Notes: generated by a model not told the origin, from the letters alone. DNA of 17,856 bases from Pseudorhodoplanes sp. (GCA_008933495.1 WBUW01000014.1:1-17856), one strand, 5' to 3'; positions 8,967 to 17,125 are shown, counted from the stretch's first letter. Translations and numbers: made by a program.

Positions 8967-9726
8967 GGCCGGTCACCGCCTGCTGTTCGCCGAGATAGGC
9001 CTGGATCACCTCCGGATTGACGCGGATCGCGGCCGGCGTCCCGGTCGCGATGACCCGGCCATAGACGAGCACGGAAATGCGGTCGGCCAGCGCGAAGACC
9101 GCCTCCATGTCGTGCTCGATCAGAAGGATGGTGTATTCCTTTTTCAGTTCGCGCAGCAGGTTGACCAGCCGCGCCGATTCCTCCGGCCCCATGCCCGCCA
9201 TCGGCTCGTCGAGCAGCAAGAGGCGCGGGCGCGTGGCGAGCGCCATCGCGATCTCGATCTGGCGGTGCTCGCCGTGGCTCAGGTCGGCGACGACGACGTT
9301 CCCGCGATCGGCGGCGCCGACCCGGGCGAGCGCGGCCTGCGCCGGCGCCCGCAGCGCGCGCTCGCTGCGGGCCGGGGTCCAGAACCGGAACGAGTGTCCG
9401 GCATGCGCCTGCACGGCGAGCGCGACATTGTCGAGCACCGTCATGTCGAGGAACAGCGAGGTGATCTGGAACGAGCGCGCCATGCCGATGGCGCTGCGCT
9501 GATGGGTCGGCAGCGCGGTGATATCCTGCCCGGCGAAATAGATGCGCCCGCTGTCGGGCGCGATCTCGCCGGTCAGTTGCCCGATCAGGGTGGTCTTGCC
9601 GGCGCCGTTCGGACCGATGATGGCATGCAGCTCGCCGTCGGCCACGTCGAGCGCGACGCCTTCGGAGGCGATCACGCCGCCGAAACGCTTGGTCAGCTCC
9701 GCGACCCTGAGCAGCGCGTCAGCCAC
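8959..9726 (-). CDS. livG: LivG-type ABC transporter ATPase
   Basis: This 255-aa second ATPase of the HAAT importer has Walker A GPNGAGKTT (38-46), a signature LSHGEHRQ (149-156) with His in place of the usual second Gly region, Walker B LLLLDEP (169-175) and H-loop H205. The segment MARSFQITSLFLDMTVLDN and the C-terminus TPAAIRVNPEVIQAYLGE are LivG-like. The start is a GTG at 9726 with GGGGA 6 nt upstream. It overlaps livM by 8 bp, so the pair is translationally coupled. The frame remains open upstream to 9783, but that part lies within livM. Confidence 0.93.
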
Positions 9727-10666
9727 GGCGAATCCCCGCCAGCAAGCCGTCGATGCCGCCGCGCGCAAACAACACGATCGCAAGCAGCATCGGCCCGAAA
9801 ATGATCTGCCAATACTCGGTGATGCCGGACAGCACCTCCTCCAGCGCCAGGAACGCCACCGTTCCGATCAGCGGCCCGAACAGCGAGCCCATTCCGCCCA
9901 GCACCACCATCACGATCAGGTCGCCGGAGCGCGTCCAGTGCATCACCGCCGGACTGATGAAGTCGGTATGGTTGGCGAGCAGCACGCCGGCCAGCCCGCA
10001 GATCGTTCCCGCGATCACGAAGCAGGTGAGCCGGTAGCGGAAGGTCGGAAACCCGATCGCATGCATGCGCCGGTCGTTGGAGCGCGCGCCGCGGATCGCC
10101 ATGCCGAAACGCGAATTCACCAGGCGCCAGGTCAGATAGATCGTCGCCAGCAGAAGCAGCAGGCAGAAATAATAGAAGACGGTCTTGTTGGACAGATTCA
10201 GCAAGCCGGCGAAATTGCTGCGGCGGTAGATCGTCAGCCCGTCGTCGGCGCCGTAGCGGTTCAGGCTGACGCCGACATAATAGATCATCTGCCCGAAGGC
10301 GAGCGTGATCATGATGAAATAGACGCCGCGCGTCCGCAGCGACAGAAGGCCGATCACGAAGGCGATCAGCGCCGACACCAGGAGCGCGAGCGGCCATTGC
10401 ACGAAGCCGGACAGGATACCCTCGTAGGCCAGGATGCCGACCATGTAGCCGCCGATGCCGAGATAGGCGGCGTGCCCGAAGCTCACCATCCCGCCATAAC
10501 CCATGATCAGGTTGAGGCTGGTCGCCGCGATGGCGAGGATCACGATGCGCGTGAACAGGCTCAGTACGAAATTGTTGCCGACGACGAGCGCATAGACCGG
10601 CACCAGAAGAAGCATCAGCAACAGCAGCGCGACCACGATGTTGCGGAGGGACAAGGCCGGCATCAT
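9719..10666 (-). CDS. livM: LivM-type ABC transporter permease
   Basis: This 315-aa inner-membrane permease has a run of hydrophobic helices beginning at residue 8. It carries the LivM hallmarks SLNLIMGYGGMVSFGHAAYLG, LRTRGVYFIMITLAFGQM and a late VLGGMGSLFGPLIGT coupling region that contacts the ATPases. The start overlaps the livH stop as ATGA on the minus strand (10663-10666). A second ATG follows directly. It forms a heterodimer with LivH. Confidence 0.93.
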   Translation of the reverse strand: MMPALSLRNIVVALLLLMLLLVPVYALVVGNNFVLSLFTRIVILAIAATSLNLIMGYGGMVSFGHAAYLGIGGYMVGILAYEGILSGFVQWPLALLVSALIAFVIGLLSLRTRGVYFIMITLAFGQMIYYVGVSLNRYGADDGLTIYRRSNFAGLLNLSNKTVFYYFCLLLLLATIYLTWRLVNSRFGMAIRGARSNDRRMHAIGFPTFRYRLTCFVIAGTICGLAGVLLANHTDFISPAVMHWTRSGDLIVMVVLGGMGSLFGPLIGTVAFLALEEVLSGITEYWQIIFGPMLLAIVLFARGGIDGLLAGIRRG

Positions 10667-11583
10667 CGGCTACCAGGTGCTGGAAACAGGCCCGCGGGGC
10701 GGACCACCAGGATGATGGCCATGACCAGATAGATGAGCATCGACGACAAGGCCGGCGCCGCGGTCGCGGCGGCGGCCGGGCTCAGGGCGAGCTTGAGAAT
10801 GTCGGGCAGGAACGCGCGGCCTACCGTATCGATCAGGCCGACAAAGATGGCCGCGATGAAGGCGCCGCGGATCGAGCCGATGCCGCCGATGATGATGACG
10901 ACAAAGGCAAGGATCAGGATGTTCTCGCCCATGCCGATCTGCGCGGTCAGAATGGCCGCCTGCATCAGGCCGGCAAGACCGGCAAGCGCGGCGCCGACCC
11001 CGAACACGAACGTGTAGAGCAGCTTGATGTTGATTCCGAGCGCGCTGATCATTTCGCGGTTCGAGGCGCCGGCCCGGATCAGCATGCCGATGCGCGTGCG
11101 CATCACGATCAGGTAGAGCCCGGTCGCCACCGCCAGCGCCACCACGATGATGGACAGCCGGTACATCGAATAGTAGACGCCCGGAAGAATTTCGACCGCG
11201 GTATTGAGCCAGGGCGGCAGGGTCAGGTTCATGCCGGCCGGCCCCCAGATCAGGCGCACCAGTTCGTTGAAGAACAGGATCAGGCCGAAGGTCGCCAGCA
11301 CATGGTCGAGATGGTCGCGGCCGTACAGCCTGCGCATGGCGATCACTTCGACCGCCATGCCGACCAGGAGCGTCGCCACCAGCGCGAGCAGCACGCCGCC
11401 GACAAAGTGGCCGGTCCACGCCGTGAAGGTCGCCGCAAAGTAGGCGCCGACCATGTAGAGCGACCCGTGCGCCAGATTGACGAGATCCATGATCCCGAAA
11501 ACCAGCGTCAGTCCGGCCGCCAGCAGAAACAGCAGCAAACCGAATTGCAGCCCGTTCAGAAACTGTTCGACGAAAAGCAGCAT
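10663..11583 (-). CDS. livH: LivH-type ABC transporter permease
   Basis: This 306-aa inner-membrane permease has family text such as LVFGIMDLVNLAHGSLYMVGAY near the N-terminus, RAGASNREMISALGIN in the middle and IIIGGIGSIRGAFIAAI in the coupling loop. It pairs with LivM to form the channel. No strong Shine-Dalgarno is visible before the ATG at 11583. It follows livK across an 86-bp gap that holds a strong hairpin, so its expression is probably lower than that of livK. Confidence 0.93.
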   Translation of the reverse strand: MLLFVEQFLNGLQFGLLLFLLAAGLTLVFGIMDLVNLAHGSLYMVGAYFAATFTAWTGHFVGGVLLALVATLLVGMAVEVIAMRRLYGRDHLDHVLATFGLILFFNELVRLIWGPAGMNLTLPPWLNTAVEILPGVYYSMYRLSIIVVALAVATGLYLIVMRTRIGMLIRAGASNREMISALGINIKLLYTFVFGVGAALAGLAGLMQAAILTAQIGMGENILILAFVVIIIGGIGSIRGAFIAAIFVGLIDTVGRAFLPDILKLALSPAAAATAAPALSSMLIYLVMAIILVVRPAGLFPAPGSR

Positions 11584-11621
11584 CGCAGCCCGTTGTCCGC
11601 GCGCCCCGCGCGGTTGCTCAT

Positions 11622-11658
11622 GAAAAGCCGGACGGCAGCATCGCTGCTGCCGTCCGGC
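11622..11658 (-). terminator. Hairpin plus T-run between livK and livH
   Basis: A perfect 14-bp stem (11627-11640 with 11645-11658, GCCGGACGGCAGCA against TGCTGCCGTCCGGC) with a 4-nt loop is followed on the minus strand by TTTTCA. It has the form of a rho-independent terminator but sits inside the liv operon. It probably acts as a partial terminator or a 3' stabiliser giving excess binding protein. Confidence 0.75.
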
Positions 11659-11669
11659 GCCGTTTCAGG

Positions 11670-12857
11670 TCACCACTTCATCTTGCACTTCTTGGCGTGC
11701 TCGTCCTGGCTGTCCTTGATGATGGTGGCAACGGTCTTGAGCGTCAACTTGCCGTCGGCATCTTTCACCACATCCTGCAGATAGAAATTCTGGATCGGGA
11801 AGTGGTTGTTGCCGTATTTGTACGGCCCGCGCACGGATTGATAGTTGGCCTTGCGCATCTCGGCGCGCATGACGTCCTTCTTGGTCAGGTCGCCCTTGGC
11901 CGCGACGACGGCGCTGTTGATCAGGCCGACGGCGTCATAGGACTGCGCGCCGTAGAAGGACGGATACGCCTTGTGCTTGGCTTTGAAGTCCGCGACGTAC
12001 TTCTTGTTCGCCGCGTTCGGCAGGTCGTTGACCCAATGCTGCGCGCCGGGAATACCAAGCGCATTTTCGCCCTGGCGCGGCAGCGACAGGGAGTCGATGG
12101 TGAACGCGGTGTACAGCGGCACCTGGCCCTTCAGGCCCGACTGCACATACTGGTTGAGGAACTGCACGCCGGCGGCGCCGGGATAGAAGACGAACAGCGC
12201 ATCGGGCTTCGCCGCCTTCACCTTGGTCAGCTCGGCCGAGAAGTCGAGCTGGTCCGGCCACTTGGTCAGATCCTGGCCGATCACCTTGCCCTTGAAGGTG
12301 GAGGCCACGCCGGCCAGCATGTCCTTGCCGGCGGCGTAGTTCGGTCCGAGCAGATAGACCGTCTTCACGCCCTTCTGGTTCATGTAGTGACCGATCGCCT
12401 GCGGCGTCTGGTCGTTCTGCCAGGAGGTCGAGAAGAAATTCTCGTTGCACAGCTCGCCCGCGATCTGCGAGGGACCGGCGTTGGAGCTGATCAGGAAAAT
12501 CTTGGAATCGAGCACCGGCTTGAGCGAGGCAAGCAGGACGTTCGACCAGATATAGCCGACGACGAAGTCGACCTTGTCGGACTCGATCAGCTTCTGCGTC
12601 TTCTGCAGGCCGACTTCCGGCTTCTGCTGATCGTCTTCGTAGATGACTTCCACCGGCAGGCCGCCCATCTTGCGGCCGATATGATCGAGCGCCAGATCGA
12701 ACGAATTGCGCATATCGTTGCCGATGACCGCGGTCGGTCCGCTGAAAGTGGAGACGAACCCGATTTTCACCGACTTTTGCTGGGCGAGCGCGGACGTCGC
12801 ACCCGGCCCAGCGGCCAGCGCCAGCAGCGCGCTTGCCGCGACCAGTGTTTTCCTCAT
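11670..12857 (-). CDS. livK: LivK-type periplasmic substrate-binding protein
   Basis: This 395-aa protein begins with a Sec signal peptide (MRKTLVAASALLALAAG...ALA, likely cut before Q26), so the mature form is periplasmic. The start of the mature chain, VKIGFVSTFSGPTAVIGNDMRNS, and the later YEDDQQKPEVGLQKTQKLIE are typical of type I periplasmic-binding folds of the HAAT family (Peripla_BP_6). The family binds amino acids but has branches for aromatic acids; genes around it point to benzoate or a related compound, which is inference. GGAG lies 7 nt before the ATG. It follows the ligase gene by 72 bp, probably in the same operon. Confidence 0.92.
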   Translation of the reverse strand: MRKTLVAASALLALAAGPGATSALAQQKSVKIGFVSTFSGPTAVIGNDMRNSFDLALDHIGRKMGGLPVEVIYEDDQQKPEVGLQKTQKLIESDKVDFVVGYIWSNVLLASLKPVLDSKIFLISSNAGPSQIAGELCNENFFSTSWQNDQTPQAIGHYMNQKGVKTVYLLGPNYAAGKDMLAGVASTFKGKVIGQDLTKWPDQLDFSAELTKVKAAKPDALFVFYPGAAGVQFLNQYVQSGLKGQVPLYTAFTIDSLSLPRQGENALGIPGAQHWVNDLPNAANKKYVADFKAKHKAYPSFYGAQSYDAVGLINSAVVAAKGDLTKKDVMRAEMRKANYQSVRGPYKYGNNHFPIQNFYLQDVVKDADGKLTLKTVATIIKDSQDEHAKKCKMKW

Positions 12858-12929
12858 TTCTTCACTCCTCCGACTGTGAATTGTTTTGATGCATTTTCTG
12901 GACGGCGATGGTCTCTTCTGACGGAGACC

Positions 12930-14531
12930 TTAAGACGCGGGCGCTTCCGCCCGCAACTTGAAACGCTGGATCTTGCCGGTCGCCGTCTTCGGCAATTCGG
13001 CGCGGAACTCGATCCAGCGCGGATATTTGAACGGGGCAAGCTTGGCCTTGACGTGCTCCTGCAATCGGCGCGCCAAGTCGTCGCCTGCCGCCTCGGGCGA
13101 TTTCAGCACGACAAATGCCTTCGGTTTGATCAGGCCGTCACCGTCGAGCCAGGCAACCACCGCGCATTCGAGCACGTCGGGATGCGTCTGCAGCGCGCCT
13201 TCGACTTCGAACGGCGAAACATAAAGGCCGGAGACCTTCAGCATGTCGTCGTTGCGGCCGCAATAGACGTAATAGCCCTGCTCGTCCTGGAGATACTTGT
13301 CGCCCGAACGCGTCCATTCGCCCATGAAGGTGCGGCGCGACTGCTCGCGATTGTTCCAATACATGATCGCGCTCGAGGCGCCACGGATCAGCAACTCGCC
13401 CATCTCGCCCTGCTTCACCGGCTGCCCGTCGTCGCCGATCAGCTTGAGTTCGTAACCGGGCACCGGTTTTCCAGTGGTGCCATATTTCACGTCGTCCGGC
13501 CGGTTGGACAGAAAAATGTGCAGCATCTCGGTCGAGCCGATGCCGTCCAGGATGTCGCATTGGTACTTTTCCCGGAATCGCCGGCCAACTTCCGGCGGCA
13601 AGGCCTCGCCCGCCGACACGCAGCGGCGAAACTTCACCTCGTTCGCCGCCGGCGCGGCGGAACTCGCCAGGAATGCCGCGTAGAAAGTCGGCACCCCGTA
13701 GAACACCGTTACCGGATGTTTCCCGAGCAGCGCGGCCACGCTCTCGGGCGTCGGCCGCTCGTCCATCAGCACGGTCGTCGCGCCCGCCGACATCGGAAAC
13801 GTCAGCGCATTGCCGAGCCCATAGGCGAAGAAAAGCTTGGCCACCGAATAGCAGACATCTTTCTCGGTGATGCCGAGGATCGGCGCGCCGTAGAGATCGT
13901 CGGTCAGGCGCAGGCTGGCCTGCGCGTGCACGGTGCCCTTCGGCTTGCCGGTCGAGCCGGACGAATACAGCCAGAAGCACATGTCGTCGCAGGTGGTCGG
14001 CGCGGTGACGTCCTCGGGCGCGGCGCCGGTGACGACGTCTTCGAAACTCTCACATCCGGCGGCGCCTCCGCCCGCCACGATCACCGTTTCGACATCCGGG
14101 CAGTCGCGCAGGATGTTCTGGAATTTCGGCCACAGCGCCGCCGAGACCACGAGCATGCGCGCGCGGCTGTCGGTCAGCATGAACCGGTAGTCGTCCTCGG
14201 TCAGCAGCGTATTGACGGCAACCGGCACGATCCCGGCCTTGATCGCGCCGAGAAACGCCGTCGGCCAGTCGATGGTATCGAGCATGCATAGGAACAGCCG
14301 TTCCTCGCGCCGCATTCCGCGCTGACGCAACGCCGCCCCGAAGCGCGCGACGCGATCGGCGAGTTGCCCGTAGCTCCAGCTTCCGCGGCTGTCGATAATG
14401 GCGGTCTTGTTTGCGCGCCCGGCGGCAAGATTGCGGGAGAGAATGTCCGCCGCAAAATTGTAATTACGCGGGATACCGGGTTCTGCGCCGGCCCGGGATT
14501 CCGGGACCGACCTGGATGCAGCCTGAGCCAT
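12930..14531 (-). CDS. bclA: Benzoate-CoA ligase
   Basis: This 533-aa AMP-forming ligase activates benzoate with ATP and CoA to benzoyl-CoA, the substrate of BoxAB and probable inducer for BoxR. Adenylation motifs are present: YSSGSTGKPKG (189-199), GVPTFYAAF (279-287), AGEALP (307-312), GIGSTEMLHIF (330-340), GEWTRSGDKY and the C-terminal catalytic Lys520 in TATGKIQRFK. AYGLGN (236-241) and the STEMLHIFLSNRP stretch are characteristic of the benzoate-CoA ligase group rather than fatty-acid or 4-coumarate ligases. The ATG at 14531 has GGGGAGG just upstream. It is the first gene of the ligase-transporter unit and divergent from the MetE-like gene, with an operator between them. Activity on substituted benzoates cannot be judged. 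Confidence 0.93.
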   Translation of the reverse strand: MAQAASRSVPESRAGAEPGIPRNYNFAADILSRNLAAGRANKTAIIDSRGSWSYGQLADRVARFGAALRQRGMRREERLFLCMLDTIDWPTAFLGAIKAGIVPVAVNTLLTEDDYRFMLTDSRARMLVVSAALWPKFQNILRDCPDVETVIVAGGGAAGCESFEDVVTGAAPEDVTAPTTCDDMCFWLYSSGSTGKPKGTVHAQASLRLTDDLYGAPILGITEKDVCYSVAKLFFAYGLGNALTFPMSAGATTVLMDERPTPESVAALLGKHPVTVFYGVPTFYAAFLASSAAPAANEVKFRRCVSAGEALPPEVGRRFREKYQCDILDGIGSTEMLHIFLSNRPDDVKYGTTGKPVPGYELKLIGDDGQPVKQGEMGELLIRGASSAIMYWNNREQSRRTFMGEWTRSGDKYLQDEQGYYVYCGRNDDMLKVSGLYVSPFEVEGALQTHPDVLECAVVAWLDGDGLIKPKAFVVLKSPEAAGDDLARRLQEHVKAKLAPFKYPRWIEFRAELPKTATGKIQRFKLRAEAPAS

Positions 14532-14656
14532 GTTCCTCCCCGACGGCCCGTTTTTTTGACGTTTCTGCGGTGGGCCGAATTATTTTGAGTGTAAAGCTTA
14601 TGCTCCTCGAGCGAAGGTACCGTCCGGTCGGATCGGATTTCCTTGACTTATCAGTA

Positions 14657-14670
14657 TGAATTATAATGCA
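14657..14670. promoter_or_regulatory. BoxR-type operator between ligase and MetE-like gene
   Basis: TGAATTATAATGCA is, in reverse complement, TGCATTATAATTCA, one base different from the boxC operator. The centre ATTATAAT gives a perfect -10 (TATAAT) on both strands: 14662-14667 on plus and 14665-14660 on minus. The minus strand has TTGACT at 14691-14686 with a 20-nt spacer; the plus strand has TTGACT at 14643-14648 with only 13 nt. Spacing is not ideal in either direction, so which gene it serves is open. Confidence 0.7.
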
Positions 14671-14746
14671 GGCGCTGACGGCGCCAGTCAATGACTTTGG
14701 ACCCACTCCAGTATGCCCCGCGGCGCAATGTGCACCGCACCGGCCG

Positions 14747-14786
14747 GCCCACGCGCACCGGCGCGCCGCCCGTGCGCACCGTGGGC
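14747..14786. repeat. Hairpin in the leader of the MetE-like gene
   Basis: GCCCAC-GCGCAC (14747-14758) pairs with GTGCGC (14772-14777) and GTGGGC (14781-14786) across a 3-nt bulge. It would give a stable stem about 65 nt before the ATG at 14852. Function is unknown. Confidence 0.4.
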
Positions 14787-14851
14787 AAGGCTGTGGTTGA
14801 CGCGCAAAGGCGGTGTGATAGGGCCGCAAGCGTATCGGCCGGGAGCAAGGC

Positions 14852-16018
14852 ATGATCATCAGCCGCGATCGCATCCTCACCACCCATGTCGGCAGCCTGC
14901 CGCGCAACGACAAATTGTCCGACATGCTGATCCGCCGCGAGGCCGGGGAAGCCTTCGATGCCGCGGAGATGGCCGCCGAGATGGACAAGGCCGTGCGCCA
15001 TGTCGTGCGCAAGCAGGCGGAAGCCGGCATCGATATCGGCAATGACGGCGAGCAGCAGCGCGTCGGCTTCCAGACCTATGTGCCGCAGCGCATGGCGGGC
15101 TTCGCCGGCGTGTCGAAGCGCCGGCGCGGGCGGGAGTTCGAGGAATTCCCGGAAATAATGCATTACCTCAGGCACCGCTTCCCGCACGTCTCCAAGCAGC
15201 AGAACGCGCCGGAGGCGCAGGGCGAGGTCAAGTATCTCGACATCGCCCCGATCGAGAGCGAGCTTGCGCGCGTGAAGGCCATTGCCGGCGACACGTTCAA
15301 GGAAATGTTCATGACCGCGGCCTCGCCCGGCATCATTTCCTCGACCATGCTCAACGCCCACTACGAGACGCACGACGACTATCTCGACGCGCTGGCGCGC
15401 GAGATGGCGCACGAATACCGCGCCATCCACAAGTCAGGCTTCCTGCTGCAGATCGACGCGCCCGATCTGGCCATGGATCGCACCATGCTCTATCGCGATC
15501 TGTCCGACGCCGATTTCGTCAAGGCCTGCGAGAGGCATGTCGCCGCCATCAACAAGGGCATCGCCGGCATCCCGCGCGAGCGCGTGCGGCTGCACGTCTG
15601 TTATGGAAACTGGGAAGGCCCGCACATCCACGACATCGCGCTCGAAAAAATCCTGCCGGCGCTCTGCCAGGCCGATGTCGGCGCGCTCTCGATCGAGTTT
15701 TCCAATCCGCGCCACGCGCACGAATATGCCGCGTTCAAGAAGCACCCGCTGCCGAAGGACATGATCCTGCTGCCGGGCGTGATCGAGACCACCTCGAATT
15801 TCGTCGAGCACCCGGAAGTGGTGGCGCGCCGCATCGAGGAGGCGGTGGCCGCGGTCGGCGACCGCGAGCGCGTGATCGCCTCGACCGATTGCGGCTTCGG
15901 CACCTTCACCAACCGCGAATGGGTGGTGGAGCCGGTGGTGTGGCTGAAGCTCAAGTCGCTGCGCGAAGGCGCCGACATCGCCAGCGCGCGGCTGTGGGGG
16001 AAGAAGGGCGCGGCCTGA
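14852..16018 (+). CDS. Single-domain MetE-like zinc methyltransferase
   Basis: This 388-aa protein is homologous to the C-terminal catalytic domain of cobalamin-independent methionine synthase. THVGSLPR at 11-18 is the usual opening. The four zinc ligands of the family can be assigned: H248 and C250 in RLHVCYGN, E282 in LSIEFSNP and C347 in STDCGFGT. The N-terminal MetE domain is absent, as in the short 'core' MetE branches and in thiol transferases such as epoxyalkane:CoM transferase. The methyl donor and thiol acceptor are therefore unknown. GGGAG lies 5-6 nt before the ATG. It diverges from benzoate-CoA ligase with a BoxR-type operator between them, which suggests a link to aromatic catabolism. 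Methionine synthesis with another methyl donor is the alternative. Confidence 0.85.
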   Translation: MIISRDRILTTHVGSLPRNDKLSDMLIRREAGEAFDAAEMAAEMDKAVRHVVRKQAEAGIDIGNDGEQQRVGFQTYVPQRMAGFAGVSKRRRGREFEEFPEIMHYLRHRFPHVSKQQNAPEAQGEVKYLDIAPIESELARVKAIAGDTFKEMFMTAASPGIISSTMLNAHYETHDDYLDALAREMAHEYRAIHKSGFLLQIDAPDLAMDRTMLYRDLSDADFVKACERHVAAINKGIAGIPRERVRLHVCYGNWEGPHIHDIALEKILPALCQADVGALSIEFSNPRHAHEYAAFKKHPLPKDMILLPGVIETTSNFVEHPEVVARRIEEAVAAVGDRERVIASTDCGFGTFTNREWVVEPVVWLKLKSLREGADIASARLWGKKGAA

Positions 16019-16044
16019 CAACCGCGAGCGCAGCCCAATATCCG

Positions 16045-16085
16045 ATCCTTCGAGGCCCGCTGCGCTCGCACGCTCAGGATGACGG
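16045..16085. repeat. Dispersed palindromic repeat (ATCCTTCGAGG type)
   Basis: The ends ATCCT (16045-16049) and AGGAT (16076-16080) are inverted, with inner GAG/CTC pairing and a GC-rich centre. The sequence ATCCTTCGAGGC...GCTCAGGATGA is a very common intergenic repeat type in Hyphomicrobiales. It lies just downstream of the MetE-like gene. Confidence 0.6.
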
Positions 16086-16099
16086 TGAGCGCCCGACAC

Positions 16100-16160
16100 A
16101 CCGTCATCCCGGGCGCAGCGCAGCACGATAGTGGTGCGCTGCAGACCCCGGATCGTTACC
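16100..16160. repeat. Long intergenic palindromic repeat, copy C (truncated)
   Basis: It begins CCGTCATCCCGGGCGCAGCGC, like copy B at 4071-4180, and continues with TGGTGCGCTGCAGACC and GATCGTTACCGG, matching parts of copies A and B. It lacks the right half (no GATCAGCGGTGCACC block), so it looks truncated or decayed. Confidence 0.6.
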
Positions 16161-16220
16161 GGTGTGGCTGCGTATCGATTCCTGCGCGCGACGCGCTCAA
16201 TCAGTCACCGAGGCGCTTGG

Positions 16221-16290
16221 CTACTCCCCCTCACCCGCTCGCCTTCGCTACGCTTCGGCGGTCGACCTCTCCCCGCTTGCGGGGGAGGCG
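16221..16290. repeat. Dispersed repeat (CCCTCACCCG...CTCTCCCCGC type)
   Basis: A CTCCCCCTCACCCGCTCGCC block is followed by a hairpin CCTCTCCCCGC-TT-GCGGGGGAGG (16266-16288, one bulge). This pattern is a familiar intergenic repeat of alphaproteobacteria. It could help terminate transcription arriving from either side. Confidence 0.55.
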
Positions 16291-16350
16291 ACGTGCGGCG
16301 CGGCGATCGCGCGATCCGTCATCCCGGGCGCGCCGCTCACGCCGGCCAGT

Positions 16351-16959
16351 TTACGGCGCGTTGCCGCCCGCCTCGCCCTCTTTCGCTAGCTGCGCGCGCA
16401 AGGCCGCCGCGCGCTGCTGGTAATTCTCGGCGTCGCCATAATCGTCGAACAGCGCATAGCGCGCATGCGCGCCGATCACGCGTCGCGCATGCTTGATCGG
16501 GCACCAGTATTGCTCGGTGCGCGCGGCGATCTCGCGCACATAGGCGATCAGGCCGTTGGCATAGGAGCAATAGGCGCAGTTGAGCTTTTCGAGCGCGTTG
16601 AGATAGGCAAGGTGGTGGCGGTCGAACACGAGATAGTCGGCGCGCCGCACTTTCGGGATGTCGTAGACGGGAAAGCACACCGCCTGATAAATGCTTACGC
16701 ACAGATCGAGCAGCGTAAGCGGCACGATCAGCGCATAGATCACCGGCGCGGACAAGATCACGAGCGGGCGCGCGTTCCAGACATAGGCGGTGAGCGCGGT
16801 CTTCAGCTCGCGGTGGCGGCGCAGGATTTCGGCCTCGAAGGCGACGCGGCCGTGCTCGAGGCCGACGCGCAGCTCGGCGCGGCGTTTGGCGAGTTCGGCG
16901 TCGAGCTCGCCCTGCAGAGCGGCGATCTTCTCGGTCAGCGCGGCGATATCGGGCGTCAT
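16351..16959 (-). CDS. Membrane-anchored protein with CxxC...CxxxH pattern
   Basis: This is a 202-aa protein of unknown function. Residues 5-56 are charged and predicted helical (possible coiled coil: ALTEKIAALQGELDAELAKRR). A hydrophobic stretch at 66-95 probably forms one or two membrane helices. The following domain has CAYC (C128, C131) and WCPIKH (C153, H157), a spacing that could bind zinc or iron, and the C-terminus is helical and Gln/Ala-rich. The ATG at 16959 is preceded by AGGAGG at 5 nt; the longer frame to 17127 has no such signal. I do not recognise a named family. It is divergent from a 71-aa membrane protein. Confidence 0.75.
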   Translation of the reverse strand: MTPDIAALTEKIAALQGELDAELAKRRAELRVGLEHGRVAFEAEILRRHRELKTALTAYVWNARPLVILSAPVIYALIVPLTLLDLCVSIYQAVCFPVYDIPKVRRADYLVFDRHHLAYLNALEKLNCAYCSYANGLIAYVREIAARTEQYWCPIKHARRVIGAHARYALFDDYGDAENYQQRAAALRAQLAKEGEAGGNAP

Positions 16960-17125
16960 GGCGGCCTCCTCGTCGCTTTGTGCGCGCTTTGCCGGCCGAT
17001 GACAATCGCAGGCGTTTGCGGAAAAGCCCGGTCGCGCCGCCGGTGGCGGATTCATCCGAAAAGCGGTGTCCACATTTCGCGCCCATGCGCTATGGTCCGC
17101 GCCAGCAAAGGGGGAAAGAACGCGC

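Larger units (their letters stand above)
14532..14851. other. 320-bp divergent regulatory region
   Basis: No convincing gene is seen here. From left to right it holds the ligase leader with a T-run (14551-14557), an AT-richer stretch (14577-14600), the BoxR-type operator with bidirectional -10 sequences (14657-14670), and a GC-rich hairpin (14747-14786) in what would be the leader of the MetE-like gene. There is no recognisable cobalamin or SAM riboswitch. Confidence 0.6.
16019..16350. other. 332-bp gene-free repeat patchwork
   Basis: This gap between convergent genes contains pieces of at least three dispersed repeat families (16045-16085, 16100-16160 and 16221-16290), plus a further CATCCCGGGCGCG fragment near 16320-16332. 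No open frame looks coding; the frames that exist are Arg/Ser/Pro-rich, as repeats of this kind produce. Confidence 0.65.

Noticed and set aside
11697..14291. An 864-codon open frame on the plus strand opposite livK and the ligase
   Set aside because: It is antisense to two genes with clear family motifs; high GC removes stop codons from that frame. Composition is Arg/His/Ala-rich with no recognisable domain, and there is no start signal.
14643..14667. TTGACT and TATAAT as a plus-strand promoter for the MetE-like gene
   Set aside because: The hexamers are only 13 nt apart, too short for a sigma-70 promoter as such; the -10 may still be used with another -35, so it is only noted under the operator.
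14671..14851. Cobalamin or SAM riboswitch before the MetE-like gene
   Set aside because: No conserved riboswitch core could be found; only a simple GC-rich hairpin is present.
16019..16350. CRISPR array or small gene in the repeat-rich gap
   Set aside because: The repeats are of different families, not evenly spaced copies with spacers, and the open frames are low-complexity.
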